From the NCBI RefSeq assembly GCF_004123195.1, contig NZ_SDLI01000003.1, positions 427,274-491,273 of the forward strand: a DNA stretch of 64,000 nucleotides, given 5' to 3'. Each line of letters opens with the position of its first letter. Position 1 is the stretch's first letter. Both the position numbers and the translations under genes were made by a program. The notes under the pieces are model-generated. The model did not search any database and was not told where the DNA came from. It worked only from the letters and a program-made list of their open reading frames with translations. The stretch comes from Ammoniphilus sp. CFH 90114 (GTDB lineage Bacteria > Bacillota > Bacilli > Aneurinibacillales > RAOX-1). Below are positions 9,171-21,890 of this stretch, piece by piece.

Positions 9171-9596
9171 ATGGCTAAAAAGGTTATTAAAATGGTTAAA
9201 TTACAAATTCCTGCAGGTAAAGCGAATCCAGCTCCTCCAGTAGGTCCTGCGCTTGGTCAAGCAGGGGTTAATATCATGGGATTCTGTAAAGAATTCAATG
9301 CTCGTACCCAAGAACAAGCAGGTTTGATCATTCCTGTTGAAATAACTGTATTTGAAGACCGTTCTTTTACCTTCATCACTAAGACCCCTCCAGCTGCTGT
9401 TCTTTTGAAGAAAGCTGCTGGTATCGAGTCTGGTTCTGGTGTTCCTAATCGTACGAAGGTTGCTACGATTAAGCGCGACAAGGTTCGTGAAATCGCAGAA
9501 ACCAAGATGCCTGACCTTAACGCTGCTAGCGTAGAAGCTGCTATGCGTATGGTTGAGGGTACGGCTCGAAGCATGGGAATCGTGATCGAAGACTAG
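9171..9596 (+). CDS. rplK: 50S ribosomal protein L11
   Basis: This 141-residue protein of the GTPase-associated centre binds 23S rRNA near the EF-G/EF-Tu site and contacts L10. [20 protein letters not shown] is the N-terminal signature, and [10 protein letters not shown] with [13 protein letters not shown] marks the RNA-binding C-terminus. ATG 9171 follows AAGGAGGTG (9156-9164). In-frame upstream sequence lacks a ribosome site and is not part of L11. Confidence 0.97.
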   Translation: MAKKVIKMVKLQIPAGKANPAPPVGPALGQAGVNIMGFCKEFNARTQEQAGLIIPVEITVFEDRSFTFITKTPPAAVLLKKAAGIESGSGVPNRTKVATIKRDKVREIAETKMPDLNAASVEAAMRMVEGTARSMGIVIED

Positions 9597-9612
9597 TTTC
9601 AAGTTGTGAAAG

Positions 9613-9661
9613 ACGTCGGCGAGGATTACGGACGAGTTCTGTTTCTGCCGACGTTTTCTTT
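9613..9661 (+). terminator. Terminator-like hairpin between rplK and rplA
   Basis: ACGTCGGC (9613-9620) pairs with GCCGACGT (9647-9654) and runs into TTTTCTTT. A second compact hairpin, GGCTGC/GCAGCC (9663-9679), follows. Both lie ahead of the rplA ribosome site, so rplA transcription may be attenuated relative to rplK. Confidence 0.7.
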
Positions 9662-9736
9662 AGGCTGCTATTAGCAGCCGGTGGGAGGTAAAACCGCAGA
9701 ACCGCTACTACCACATAATTTAAGGAGGAAACAAAA

Positions 9737-10438
9737 GTGGCTAAACAAGGAAAGAAGTTTCAAGAAGCTGTAAAGCTTGTTGACCGTGCGAAGCAATATG
9801 ATGTTGCTGAAGCAATTGAATTAGTAAAGAAGGCTGCATCTGCTAAGTTCGACGAAACTGTTGAAGTAGCAGTAAAGCTTGGTGTTGACGTAAGAAAGGC
9901 TGATCAACAACTTCGTGGAGCTGTTGTATTACCACACGGTACAGGAAAGACTCAACGAGTTCTTGTCTTCGCTAAAGGTGAAAAAGCTAAAGAAGCAGAA
10001 GCTGCTGGCGCTGATTTTGTAGGGGATGAAGATCTAATCAACAAGATCCAACAAGGTTGGTTCGAGTTTGATGTAGTTGTTGCTACTCCTGACATGATGG
10101 GTCAAGTAGGTAAGCTTGGGCGTGTTCTAGGACCTAAAGGCTTAATGCCAAACCCTAAGACAGGTACTGTAACTTTTGATCTTGACAGAGCTGTTAAAGA
10201 AATTAAGGCTGGTAAAATCGAATACCGTACAGATAAGGCTGGTAATATCCACGCTCCTATCGGTAAGGTTTCTTTCGACAACGAAAAGTTGGCTGATAAC
10301 TTAGCAACTGTTATCGACACTCTTCAAAAGGCGAAGCCAGCTGCTGCAAAAGGAACTTACATGAAGAATATCACTGTAAGCTCCACAATGGGACCTGGTG
10401 TAAAAGTGAACTTGGGAACAATTGGTGCAGCGAAGTAG
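9737..10438 (+). CDS. rplA: 50S ribosomal protein L1
   Basis: This 233-residue protein of the L1 stalk helps deacylated tRNA leave the E site and in many bacteria represses its own m[44 protein letters not shown] and [15 protein letters not shown] are the typical RNA-binding segments. The GTG start at 9737 has AAGGAGG nine bases upstream. It lies downstream of the hairpins at 9613-9679. Confidence 0.97.
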   Translation: MAKQGKKFQEAVKLVDRAKQYDVAEAIELVKKAASAKFDETVEVAVKLGVDVRKADQQLRGAVVLPHGTGKTQRVLVFAKGEKAKEAEAAGADFVGDEDLINKIQQGWFEFDVVVATPDMMGQVGKLGRVLGPKGLMPNPKTGTVTFDLDRAVKEIKAGKIEYRTDKAGNIHAPIGKVSFDNEKLADNLATVIDTLQKAKPAAAKGTYMKNITVSSTMGPGVKVNLGTIGAAK

Positions 10439-10479
10439 TTGACTTCCTAACGCACTGTTGATATTATATATCTTGTGCC

Positions 10480-10625
10480 TCAGAGCACATCATAAAAATG
10501 AACATTTGATTACCGTAGACAGAAGGTGCTCGTAAGAGCTTAATTTCCTTCCGAGGTGCATAATAGATAGATTATCTATGCCCTCCGCTTGTCTTGTGGA
10601 GGGTATTTCTCTTATCTTGCACCAG
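10480..10625 (+). ncRNA. Ribosomal protein L10 leader with attenuator hairpin
   Basis: The rplA-rplJ spacer carries the L10-leader core: ACCGTAGACAG at about 10512, AAGGTGC, then CCTTCCGAGGTGC at about 10548-10560. This is the kink-turn-containing site bound by the L10(L12)4 complex for autoregulation. A hairpin CCCTCC (10581-10586) with GGAGGG (10598-10603) and a T-rich tail follow, likely the termination platform. The boundaries are approximate. Confidence 0.85.
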
Positions 10626-10647
10626 AAAATCTAATAGGAGGTGTAAC

Positions 10648-11142
10648 ATGGCAGTAGTACGTGAAGAGAAAGTTCAATCGGTACAAGAGATTGCAACGAA
10701 ACTTCGTGAATCTAAGAGTGCTGTATTGAGTGACTACCGTGGCTTGACTGTTAAGCAAGCAACTGAACTTCGTAAACTTTGTCGTGAAGCTGGAGTTGAG
10801 TTCAAGGTTTATAAGAACAAGTTGGCTCAACGTGCAACAGCAGAAGTAGGGGTTTCTGGTTTAGATCAATATCTAACTGGACCTACTGCGATCGCGTTTG
10901 CTCAAGATGAAGTTACAGCTGCAAAAGTACTTGCTGATTTCGCAAAGAAGAACGATAAGCTTGAAATTAAAGGCGGTATCGTTGACGGAGCGGTAATGTC
11001 TGATGAACAAATCAAGGCATTGGCAGCTCTACCTTCCCGCGAAGGCTTACTTTCTATGTTGCTTAGCGTTCTTCAAGCGCCAATGCGTAACTTTGCTCTT
11101 GCTGTTAAGGCAGTTGGAGAAAAGAAAGAACAAGAAGCTTAA
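10648..11142 (+). CDS. rplJ: 50S ribosomal protein L10
   Basis: L10 (164 aa) anchors the L7/L12 dimers on the ribosomal stalk. The N-terminal globular domain is seen in [21 protein letters not shown] and [10 protein letters not shown], and the C-terminal helix that binds L7/L12 ends in [13 protein letters not shown] 10648 follows AGGAGGTG (10636-10643). Expression is probably controlled by the L10 leader immediately upstream. Confidence 0.97.
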   Translation: MAVVREEKVQSVQEIATKLRESKSAVLSDYRGLTVKQATELRKLCREAGVEFKVYKNKLAQRATAEVGVSGLDQYLTGPTAIAFAQDEVTAAKVLADFAKKNDKLEIKGGIVDGAVMSDEQIKALAALPSREGLLSMLLSVLQAPMRNFALAVKAVGEKKEQEA

Positions 11143-11194
11143 TTCACTAGCGTTCGAACCAATATAACTATTAAAAATTTAGGAGGATTCACAC

Positions 11195-11557
11195 ATGTCT
11201 AAAGAGCAAATCTTAGAAGCAATTAAAGGTATGTCTGTTCTTGAACTTAACGATCTAGTAAAAGCAATCGAAGAAGAATTCGGAGTAACTGCTGCTGCTC
11301 CAGTTGCAATGGTAGGCGGAGCTGCTGCTGCTGAAGTTGCTGAACAAACTGAGTTCACTGTAGTACTTGCTAACGCAGGTGCTGGTAAGATCAACGTAAT
11401 CAAGGTTGTTCGTGAGTTGACTGGACTTGGACTTAAAGAAGCTAAGGCTATGGTTGACGGAGCTCCTGCTACTGTTAAAGAAGGCGTTTCTAAGGACGAT
11501 GCAGAAGCTATCAAAGCTAAGCTTGAAGAAGCTGGCGCAACTGTAGAAGTTAAGTAG
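11195..11557 (+). CDS. rplL: 50S ribosomal protein L7/L12
   Basis: This acidic, alanine-rich 120-residue stalk protein recruits translation GTPases. The N-terminal dimerisation domain ([18 protein letters not shown]) and alanine/valine hinge (about 31-52) are followed by the C-terminal domain with [25 protein letters not shown] lies 8 bases before ATG 11195. It is the last gene before a strong terminator and is co-transcribed with rplJ. Confidence 0.97.
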   Translation: MSKEQILEAIKGMSVLELNDLVKAIEEEFGVTAAAPVAMVGGAAAAEVAEQTEFTVVLANAGAGKINVIKVVRELTGLGLKEAKAMVDGAPATVKEGVSKDDAEAIKAKLEEAGATVEVK

Positions 11558-11575
11558 TTTCTACTTTTATCATCT

Positions 11576-11611
11576 AAGACCCACTGTTATATGCAGTGGG
11601 TCTTGCTTTTT
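11576..11611 (+). terminator. Intrinsic terminator after rplL
   Basis: AAGACCCACTG (11576-11586) pairs with CAGTGGGTCTT (11594-11604), followed by GCTTTTTG. It is a perfect 11-bp stem. Confidence 0.92.
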
Positions 11612-11700
11612 GTACTCTTTTTCTACTCTTCGTATATTTTTCCCTTCGTTCGTACAAACAAGAGATAGGTAGACTTGGTTAATGGAAAGAGGTGAGCACC

Positions 11701-12309
11701 ATGAGTGAACATTACTATTCTAATAGGCCTTCAGTAGAACATCAGGAAAAAGAGTTTGTTTTTGAACTGCGGGACCAATCTCTTAAATTCATCACTGATG
11801 CAGGTGTATTCTCAAGAGACCGTATTGATTATGGAAGTGTTCTATTAATTGAGGAAATGCAAATTCAACCTAAAGATGAAGTGTTAGATATGGGTTGTGG
11901 CTATGGCCCTATCGGATTGGTTGCCGCTAGGTTAGCGAGCAAAGGAAAGGTATGGATGGCGGATGTGAATGAGAGAGCTGTTACATTAGCGCAGAGGAAC
12001 GCTGAGCGAAATGGCATACATAATGTTGAAATCATGACTAGCTTCTTATTTGAGAATCTTCCAGATCAGAAGTATGACGTGATTCTTACTAATCCACCCA
12101 TTCGCGCTGGTAAGCAAACCGTACACCAAATCTTCGAAGAGGCCTACCCAAGACTTAAGGATACAGGTTCGTTATGGATTGTTATCCAGAAGAAGCAAGG
12201 TGGACCTTCAGCTATGAGCAAATTGCAGGAGATTTATCAGAAAGTAGAAAAGGTAGTCCAAGACAAGGGATACTGGATTATCAAAGCAACAAGGCTAGAT
12301 CATTTGTAA
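11701..12309 (+). CDS. ybxB: Class I SAM-dependent methyltransferase, YbxB/RsmC-like
   Basis: This 202-residue methyltransferase is orthologous in sequence and position to B. subtilis YbxB. LDMGCGYGPIGL is the SAM-binding motif I. ILTNPPIRAGK carries the NPPI catalytic motif of N2-guanine rRNA methyltransferases such as RsmC. Its target is presumably 16S rRNA but cannot be proven here. ATG 11701 has AGAGGTG 7-8 bases upstream; an in-frame GTG at 11692 overlaps that ribosome site. Confidence 0.88.
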   Translation: MSEHYYSNRPSVEHQEKEFVFELRDQSLKFITDAGVFSRDRIDYGSVLLIEEMQIQPKDEVLDMGCGYGPIGLVAARLASKGKVWMADVNERAVTLAQRNAERNGIHNVEIMTSFLFENLPDQKYDVILTNPPIRAGKQTVHQIFEEAYPRLKDTGSLWIVIQKKQGGPSAMSKLQEIYQKVEKVVQDKGYWIIKATRLDHL

Positions 12310-12460
12310 AGTCTCATCTAAATAGAAGTTGACATCAATTTTTGTTTGTGTTATCGTTATAAAATGCTAAAAGAGGCAATTTTTTTATCGTTGTCAAGAG
12401 TTGACTTTTTTCGACTGTAGGTATTTATTATAACCCCGTTATAATGCATCTTACAGTACG
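12310..12460 (+). promoter_or_regulatory. Candidate promoters of the rpoB-rpoC operon
   Basis: TTGACA (12329-12334) with TATCGT at 17 bases, and TTGACT (12401-12406) with TATTAT (12426-12431) at 19 bases, both lie about 450-550 bases before rpoB. A further TATAAT is at 12440-12445. None is ideal. Together they imply a very long rpoB leader (about 440 nt). From 12460 to 12690 the spacer is A/T-rich with nothing I can name. Confidence 0.45.
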
Positions 12461-12730
12461 CAGAGATCTTGTACAACTTCGAGTTAAGACTGGATATTCA
12501 GTTCTTATGCATTGTCTTTTAAGTTTTTTACAGTTTTATTGAATGGATGAGTTTTTTTATGGCAATAATAACATAATAGAACTGTCCATTTTTTATTTAG
12601 ATGCTCTATTACATCATTGTGTAGCTGCATTAATTATTGGTTATATGTACCCTCGGTTATCTAGGATTACTGAAATTTTTCTTACTCACTCCGGCAATGT
12701 TAAGGAGGATGGATAAGGAGGGTTAGTAAC

Positions 12731-12769
12731 TTGGCGCCAGTCAATTTTTCTGTCCCTGTCTTAAACTAG
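12731..12769 (+). CDS. Possible 12-residue leader peptide in the rpoB leader
   Basis: A TTG start at 12731 is preceded by AAGGAGGG (12715-12722) with an 8-base spacer, an ideal ribosome site. It opens a 12-codon ORF (MAPVNFSVPVLN) ending in TAG at 12767-12769. The first codon lies within CTTGGC (12730-12735), which is repeated in the terminator-like hairpin 28 bases downstream of the stop. Translation is not shown; it could be a chance ORF, but the ribosome site makes a regulatory leader peptide plausible. Confidence 0.45.
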   Translation: MAPVNFSVPVLN

Positions 12770-12796
12770 TAAGAGAGGTTGAAGGAAATTTGCACG

Positions 12797-12842
12797 ACGC
12801 TACGATAAGGCTTGGCGTTAGCCAAGTTTTCTAGCGTTTTTG
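12797..12842 (+). terminator. Attenuator-like hairpin just before rpoB
   Basis: ACGCTA (12797-12802) pairs with TAGCGT (12832-12837). Inside it CTTGGC (12811-12816) pairs with GCCAAG (12821-12826) around a GTTA loop. Runs of T follow both the inner and outer stems. It sits 40 bases upstream of rpoB, where a terminator would control the operon itself. Confidence 0.65.
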
Positions 12843-12882
12843 AGGGTTTTTAGCATTGATAATACTCGGGTTTGAGGGGTGA

Positions 12883-16518
<3,636 letters not shown>

Positions 16519-16550
16519 GGGTTGAAAACCGGTCATGGGAGGTATGCCCC

Positions 16551-19500
16551 TTGTTAGATGTGAACAATTTTGAGTATATGAAAATCGGCTTAGCTTCACC
16601 TGAAAAAATCAGATCTTGGTCTTTCGGAGAGGTTAAGAAGCCTGAAACGATTAACTATAGAACGCTAAAGCCGGAGAAAGAAGGTCTATTCTGCGAAAAG
16701 ATCTTCGGTCCTACGAAAGACTGGGAATGTCACTGCGGTAAGTACAAGCGCGTACGTTACAAGGGCGTAGTTTGTGACCGTTGTGGGGTTGAAGTCACGA
16801 GGGCAAAGGTTCGCCGCGAGCGGATGGCTCATATTGAGCTAGCCGCTCCGGTTTCACATATCTGGTATTTCAAAGGAATTCCTAGCCGGATGGGACTTGT
16901 ATTAGATATGTCTCCACGTTCTCTAGAAGAAGTCATTTACTTTGCTTCTTATGTAGTAATTGATGCTGGGGATACACCACTTGACAGAAAACAGCTTCTT
17001 TCCGAAAAAGAATATCGTAACTATCGCGAGAAGTACGGTAATTCCTTTACCGCGGGTATGGGTGCTGAATCGATTAAGAGACTTCTTGCACAAATCGATT
17101 TGGACAAAGAAGTGGTTCAGTTAAAGGAAGAGTTGAACTCTGCTCAAGGTCAGCGCAGATCTAGAATCATCAAGCGATTGGAAGTTCTAGAGTCCTTCCG
17201 TGCTTCTGGCAATAAGCCAGAGTGGATGGTACTTGAAGTCCTTCCTGTTATTCCACCAGAGCTTCGTCCTATGGTACAGCTCGATGGAGGTAGGTTTGCT
17301 ACTTCTGACTTGAACGATCTCTATCGTCGTGTCATTAACAGAAATAATCGGTTGAAGCGTCTTCTTGATCTGGGTGCGCCAGATATTATCGTTCAAAATG
17401 AAAAGCGTATGCTGCAAGAAGCAGTAGATGCTCTAATCGATAATGGACGTCGTGGTCGTCCAGTGACCGGCCCAGGAAATCGCCCATTGAAGTCCTTGAG
17501 TCATATGCTTAAAGGAAAGCAAGGTCGTTTCCGTCAAAACTTGCTTGGTAAGCGTGTTGACTATTCTGGTCGTTCGGTTATCGTTGTAGGGCCGAATCTA
17601 AGAATGTACCAATGCGGATTACCGAAGGAAATGGCTCTAGAGCTATTTAAGCCTTTTGTAATGAAAGAATTGGTGAGCAAGGGTCTTGCTCATAACATTA
17701 AGAGTGCAAAGCGTAAAGTAGAACGCGTTCACCCAGAGATTTGGGATGTTCTTGAGGAAGTCATTAAGGAGCATCCAGTTCTATTGAACCGTGCCCCTAC
17801 TTTGCACAGACTAGGGATCCAGGCGTTCGAGCCGATCCTTGTTGAAGGTCGCGCGATTCGTCTTCACCCGCTGGTATGTACAGCTTATAATGCTGACTTC
17901 GACGGAGACCAAATGGCGGTTCACGTTCCGCTTTCTGCTGAAGCACAAGCAGAAGCTCGTCTTCTCATGTTGGCAGCTCATAATATCTTGAACCCTAAGG
18001 ATGGTAAGCCAGTTGTAACTCCATCTCAGGATATGGTTCTAGGAAGTTATTATCTAACCATTGAGAGAGTAGGATCTAAAGGGGAAGGTCAAGTATTCCA
18101 TTCTCCTAATGCAGCAATCCATGCTTACCAAAACGGATTAATTTCCTTACATGCTCGCGTAGCCGTTCCAGCGAAAACATTAGGAAAGACCTCCTTTACT
18201 CCACAACAGGAGCAGGCTTTAATTGTTACAACAACAGGGAAAATCATCTTTAACGAAATCTTCCCTCCTGATATGCCATTTATCAATGAACCGACGAAAG
18301 GCAACCTACAAGTAGGTACACCTGATCGTTACTTTGTTTTCGATAAGGGAGCAAGTGTCAAAGAATTCATTGATACTCAATTAGCAAAAGAACAGGAAGC
18401 TGTTAAGAAAGGTTTCCTTGGAACGATTATCGGAGAAGTATTCCGTCGTTTCGGAACAACGCAAACGACAGTCATGCTAGACCGAGTAAAGGATCTTGGT
18501 TTTACCTACTCTACTAAGGCTGGTTTAACAGTAGCGGTAGCGGACATCAAGACACCTGAAGAGAAGAAGAGAATTATTGCTGCCGCAGAAGAAAGAGTTC
18601 AAACGATCATGCATCAATATCGCCGAGGTTTGATTACGGAAGACGAGCGATATGATCGCGTTATTAGCGTATGGAGTAAAGCGAAGGACGAAGTAACAGA
18701 AGTTCTCATGTCCTCATTGGATAAGTTTAACTCTATTTATATGATGGCGAACTCTGGAGCGCGTGGTAACGTATCTCAGATCACACAGCTAGCTGGAATG
18801 CGTGGATTGATGGCAAACCCATCTGGACGTATCATCGAGTTACCGATCAAGTCGAACTTCCGTGAAGGTCTAACGGTATTAGAGTACTTTATCTCTACCC
18901 ACGGTGCACGGAAAGGTTTGGCCGATACGGCCCTACGTACAGCGGATTCCGGTTACTTGACTCGTCGTTTGGTTGACGTTGCGCAAGACGTTATTGTGCG
19001 TGAGATTGATTGCGGAACTGACAAAGGCTTAAAGGTATCGCCAATCGTTGATGGAAAGAACAAGATCGAAGATCTTTATGACCGCATTAATGGTCGAATC
19101 TCGTTCGCTACAGTACGTCACCCTGAAACAGGCGAGATTATTATCAAGAAAAATGAACTCATTACGGAAGAGATCGCTGACATCTTAGCTAACCAAATAG
19201 ATGTGGAATCCGTGCATATTCGTACGGTATTGACTTGCCGGACTCAGCATGGGGTATGTAAGCGATGCTATGGACGTAACTTGGCTACAGGTCAAGACGT
19301 AGAAATCGGAGAAGCAGTAGGTATCATTGCAGCTCAGTCTATCGGGGAACCAGGTACTCAGTTAACGATGCGTACGTTCCATACCGGAGGGGTTGCAGGA
19401 GACGATATCACGCAAGGTTTGCCGCGCATTCAGGAATTATTCGAGGCGCGTAATCCGAAGGGTCAAGCGACGATCACGGAATTTGATGGTGAAGTGATTG

Positions 19501-20189
19501 ATGTACGTGACACGAAGGATCGTCGTGAAATCGAAGTGAAGGGACATGCGGAATCCAAGGTGTACCAGATTCCATTTGGTTCTCGTCTAAAGGTAACTCC
19601 AGGTGTTAAACTTCAAGCAGGGGATGAACTAACCGAGGGTTCTATTGATCCGAAGGAAATGTTGCGAATCAAGGGTCTTCGTGGTGTGCAGTATTATATC
19701 CTTCAAGAGGTTCAGAAGGTTTACCGTATGCAAGGGGTAGAAATCAACGATAAGCACGTTGAGGTTATGATTCGTCAGATGCTTAGAAAGATCCGTATCA
19801 TTGATAGTGGTACGACCGATCTTCTGCCAGGATCCTACGTGGATATTCACGAGTATGAGGATGCAAACCGCAAGGTCTTCCGTGACGGCGGAGAGCCGGC
19901 TGTTGCTCGTCCTGTATTGCTTGGTATTACGAAGGCATCTCTTGAGACAGAATCATTCCTTTCTGCTGCATCCTTCCAAGAAACTACTCGTGTCTTAACG
20001 GATGCTGCCATTAAAGGTAAAGTTGACCGCTTGCTTGGATTGAAAGAAAATGTTATTATCGGTAAGTTGATTCCTGCAGGTACAGGGATGTCAAGATACC
20101 GTAACACACGATTGATGAATGATCAGGAGCAAGGAGAAGAGACATTAGCCGATAACCCTGATGCAAAAGAAATTGTAACAGTGGAATAA
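16551..20189 (+). CDS. rpoC: DNA-directed RNA polymerase subunit beta'
   Basis: This 1212-residue beta' subunit carries the catalytic Mg-binding NADFDGD motif. The N-terminal zinc-binding cluster is [20 protein letters not shown], and the second zinc site is [13 protein letters not shown]. The TTG start (16551) is supported by GGGAGGT 7 bases upstream and by the family-typical beginning [16 protein letters not shown]. It is 32 bases after rpoB in one operon. Confidence 0.98.
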   Translation: MLDVNNFEYMKIGLASPEKIRSWSFGEVKKPETINYRTLKPEKEGLFCEKIFGPTKDWECHCGKYKRVRYKGVVCDRCGVEVTRAKVRRERMAHIELAAPVSHIWYFKGIPSRMGLVLDMSPRSLEEVIYFASYVVIDAGDTPLDRKQLLSEKEYRNYREKYGNSFTAGMGAESIKRLLAQIDLDKEVVQLKEELNSAQGQRRSRIIKRLEVLESFRASGNKPEWMVLEVLPVIPPELRPMVQLDGGRFATSDLNDLYRRVINRNNRLKRLLDLGAPDIIVQNEKRMLQEAVDALIDNGRRGRPVTGPGNRPLKSLSHMLKGKQGRFRQNLLGKRVDYSGRSVIVVGPNLRMYQCGLPKEMALELFKPFVMKELVSKGLAHNIKSAKRKVERVHPEIWDVLEEVIKEHPVLLNRAPTLHRLGIQAFEPILVEGRAIRLHPLVCTAYNADFDGDQMAVHVPLSAEAQAEARLLMLAAHNILNPKDGKPVVTPSQDMVLGSYYLTIERVGSKGEGQVFHSPNAAIHAYQNGLISLHARVAVPAKTLGKTSFTPQQEQALIVTTTGKIIFNEIFPPDMPFINEPTKGNLQVGTPDRYFVFDKGASVKEFIDTQLAKEQEAVKKGFLGTIIGEVFRRFGTTQTTVMLDRVKDLGFTYSTKAGLTVAVADIKTPEEKKRIIAAAEERVQTIMHQYRRGLITEDERYDRVISVWSKAKDEVTEVLMSSLDKFNSIYMMANSGARGNVSQITQLAGMRGLMANPSGRIIELPIKSNFREGLTVLEYFISTHGARKGLADTALRTADSGYLTRRLVDVAQDVIVREIDCGTDKGLKVSPIVDGKNKIEDLYDRINGRISFATVRHPETGEIIIKKNELITEEIADILANQIDVESVHIRTVLTCRTQHGVCKRCYGRNLATGQDVEIGEAVGIIAAQSIGEPGTQLTMRTFHTGGVAGDDITQGLPRIQELFEARNPKGQATITEFDGEVIDVRDTKDRREIEVKGHAESKVYQIPFGSRLKVTPGVKLQAGDELTEGSIDPKEMLRIKGLRGVQYYILQEVQKVYRMQGVEINDKHVEVMIRQMLRKIRIIDSGTTDLLPGSYVDIHEYEDANRKVFRDGGEPAVARPVLLGITKASLETESFLSAASFQETTRVLTDAAIKGKVDRLLGLKENVIIGKLIPAGTGMSRYRNTRLMNDQEQGEETLADNPDAKEIVTVE

Positions 20190-20195
20190 ATAGTG

Positions 20196-20224
20196 TTGAC
20201 TTCTTTTTCTCAAGATGATATTAT
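20196..20224 (+). promoter_or_regulatory. Promoter of the rplGB-rpsL-rpsG-fusA-tuf (str) operon
   Basis: TTGACT (20196-20201) and TATTAT (20219-20224) are separated by exactly 17 bases directly after the rpoC stop. This marks an independent str-operon promoter. Confidence 0.8.
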
Positions 20225-20266
20225 CTCTTAGTGTGCCAAGTAACCCTGTTCTTTGGAGGATGTTCG

Positions 20267-20521
20267 ATGTCTTATGAAAAAGTTAAACAGGCTACTCAAC
20301 TGACCATTGGCATGAAGCAAACGTTAAAAGCCGTTGAGCAAGGAATGGTGAAAGAAGTCTTTGTCGCCAAGGATGCGGATCCGAAAGTAACAGGTAAGAT
20401 TGCTCTGCTCTGTAAGGAGAAGAACATACCAGTTGAAATAGTTGATTCGATGAAACAGCTTGGTAAAGCATGTGGAATCGAAGTGGGAGCCGCTACGGCA
20501 GCGATTTTGATACATGAGTAA
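20267..20521 (+). CDS. rplGB: L7Ae-family ribosomal/K-turn-binding protein (YbxF, L7Ae-like)
   Basis: This 84-residue L7Ae/L30e-fold protein corresponds to B. subtilis YbxF (RplGB), a kink-turn RNA binder associated with ribosomes. TIGMKQTLKAVEQGMVKEVFVAKDAD and GKACGIEVGAATAAIL are the family segments. I start it at ATG 20267, with TGGAGGA (20254-20260) 6 bases upstream. Its usual place between rpoC and rpsL is conserved. It might bind structured RNAs in this operon, but that is speculation. Confidence 0.93.
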   Translation: MSYEKVKQATQLTIGMKQTLKAVEQGMVKEVFVAKDADPKVTGKIALLCKEKNIPVEIVDSMKQLGKACGIEVGAATAAILIHE

Positions 20522-20547
20522 GTACCTTTCAGTTTTTGATACACGAT

Positions 20548-20580
20548 TCTTACAGTGCCCTTAAGCAGGGTACTGTAAGA
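20548..20580 (+). promoter_or_regulatory. Strong hairpin in the rplGB-rpsL spacer
   Basis: TCTTACAGT (20548-20556) pairs with ACTGTAAGA (20572-20580), with an additional CCC/GGG inner stem. No T-run follows, so it may be an RNA-processing or protein-binding site rather than a terminator. Confidence 0.6.
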
Positions 20581-20674
20581 TGTGTTCAAAAGCTTTTACT
20601 TTGCTCATATATGATTCACCTGGGTCTGTGGACTTAAAAATCAGTTTTAAAATTTTTTGAAGGAGGTGCGACAA

Positions 20675-21097
20675 ATGCCAACAATCAATCAGCTAGTACG
20701 CAAAGGTCGCGAAAGAAAAGAGGTAAAATCCAAAGCTCCTGCTCTTTTGAAGAGCTACAACAGCATGAAGAAGGAGCACAATGATTTGGCTTCTCCGCAA
20801 AAGCGTGGAGTCTGCACTCGTGTAGGTACCATGACTCCTAAGAAGCCTAACTCCGCTCTTCGTAAATATGCTCGTGTGCGCTTAACTAACGGAATCGAAG
20901 TTACTGCTTACATTCCTGGTATCGGACATAACCTTCAAGAGCACAGCGTTGTTCTTGTTCGTGGAGGCCGTGTTAAGGATCTTCCAGGGGTACGTTATAA
21001 GATCATCCGTGGTGCATTGGATACAGCTGGCGTTGCAAACCGTCAACAAGCTCGTTCTCGTTACGGCGCGAAGCGTCCTAAAGCTGCTAAGAAGTAA
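20675..21097 (+). CDS. rpsL: 30S ribosomal protein S12
   Basis: S12 (140 aa) sits at the decoding centre and affects accuracy. [17 protein letters not shown] and [12 protein letters not shown] are intact, with Lys at the two classic streptomycin-resistance positions, i.e. the sensitive form. ATG 20675 follows AAGGAGGTG (20660-20668); the upstream in-frame extension has no ribosome site. It is the first core gene of the str operon. Confidence 0.98.
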   Translation: MPTINQLVRKGRERKEVKSKAPALLKSYNSMKKEHNDLASPQKRGVCTRVGTMTPKKPNSALRKYARVRLTNGIEVTAYIPGIGHNLQEHSVVLVRGGRVKDLPGVRYKIIRGALDTAGVANRQQARSRYGAKRPKAAKK

Positions 21098-21163
21098 GAA
21101 AAGCAAACCAAACAATAATACAAGCTATTTAATAGCTAATACTGGATAAAGGAGGGAAATAGC

Positions 21164-21634
21164 ATGCCACGTAAAGGACCAGTAACCCGCAGGGACGTAT
21201 TGCCTGATCCGATTTACAATAGCAAGCTAGTTACTCGTCTTGTTAACCGTATGATGGTTGACGGAAAGAAAGGAACATCTCAAGGAATCCTCTATGGTGC
21301 ATTTGATGTGATTAAAGAGCGTACCGGACGCGATCCTCTAGAAGTGTTCGAAGAAGCAATGAAGAACATCATGCCTGTACTTGAAGTACGCGCTCGCCGT
21401 GTTGGTGGAGCTAACTACCAAGTTCCTGTTGAGGTAAGACCTGAGAGACGTACTGCTCTTGGACTTCGTTGGTTAGTTCAAAACTCCCGTAACCGTGGAG
21501 AGAAGACTATGCAAGAGCGTCTAGCTGCTGAACTTCTTGATGCAGCTAACAACACTGGTGCATCTGTTAAGAAGCGTGAAGACACTCACAAGATGGCTGA
21601 AGCGAACAAAGCGTTTGCTCACTATCGTTGGTAA
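21164..21634 (+). CDS. rpsG: 30S ribosomal protein S7
   Basis: S7 (156 aa) organises the 16S rRNA 3' domain and contacts the E site. [23 protein letters not shown] is the conserved start, [17 protein letters not shown] the RNA-binding loop, and [13 protein letters not shown] the usual C-terminus. AAAGGAGGG precedes ATG 21164. In E. coli S7 represses the str operon by binding mRNA near rpsG. Here three structured RNA modules follow the gene instead. Confidence 0.98.
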   Translation: MPRKGPVTRRDVLPDPIYNSKLVTRLVNRMMVDGKKGTSQGILYGAFDVIKERTGRDPLEVFEEAMKNIMPVLEVRARRVGGANYQVPVEVRPERRTALGLRWLVQNSRNRGEKTMQERLAAELLDAANNTGASVKKREDTHKMAEANKAFAHYRW

Positions 21635-21636
21635 GA

Positions 21637-21824
21637 TTACTGCTAAGCTATGGCTTGCAGTAGATGATACCCGACTAATGGGTGTAGGATTATTGCCCAG
21701 CTATGGCTGGCAATAGATGATACCGAACTGATGGGTGTAGGAACTATTCCAACTCATCTTTACAAAAACAACATATACCCTTCGATGAGTAGATCTGGAT
21801 AAGATCTACCATTTGGGTGTAAAA
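21637..21824 (+). ncRNA. Three tandem structured RNA modules upstream of fusA
   Basis: Modules 1 (21637-21689) and 2 (21690-21742) are 53-base tandem copies. Each has a 5-bp stem, a 1-nt bulge, a 4-bp stem and a TATG loop: ACTGC-t-AAGC pairs with GCTT-GCAGT, and ATTGC-c-CAGC with GCTG-GCAAT. Two base pairs covary between the copies. Each is followed by AGATGATACC and GGGTGTAGGA. Module 3 (21743-21824) has a longer stem ACTCATC/GATGAGT, then AGATCT and ACC-ATTT-GGGTGTA. I do not recognise this as a named RNA family. Confidence 0.75.
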
Positions 21825-21826
21825 TC

Positions 21827-21858
21827 GTAATGGGAAAGCCGTCAGGCTTTTTCGTTAC
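21827..21858 (+). terminator. Hairpin with internal T-run before fusA
   Basis: AAAGCC (about 21835-21840) pairs with GGCTTT around GTCA, extended outward through G-U pairs to GTAA/TTAC. The 3' arm contains five T. It lies 32 bases before the fusA start and may be the expression platform of the upstream modules. A weak intrinsic terminator or a translation-control stem are both possible. Confidence 0.5.
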
Positions 21859-21890
21859 ATAACTCTAAACAATTGAAAGGAGTCAAAATC

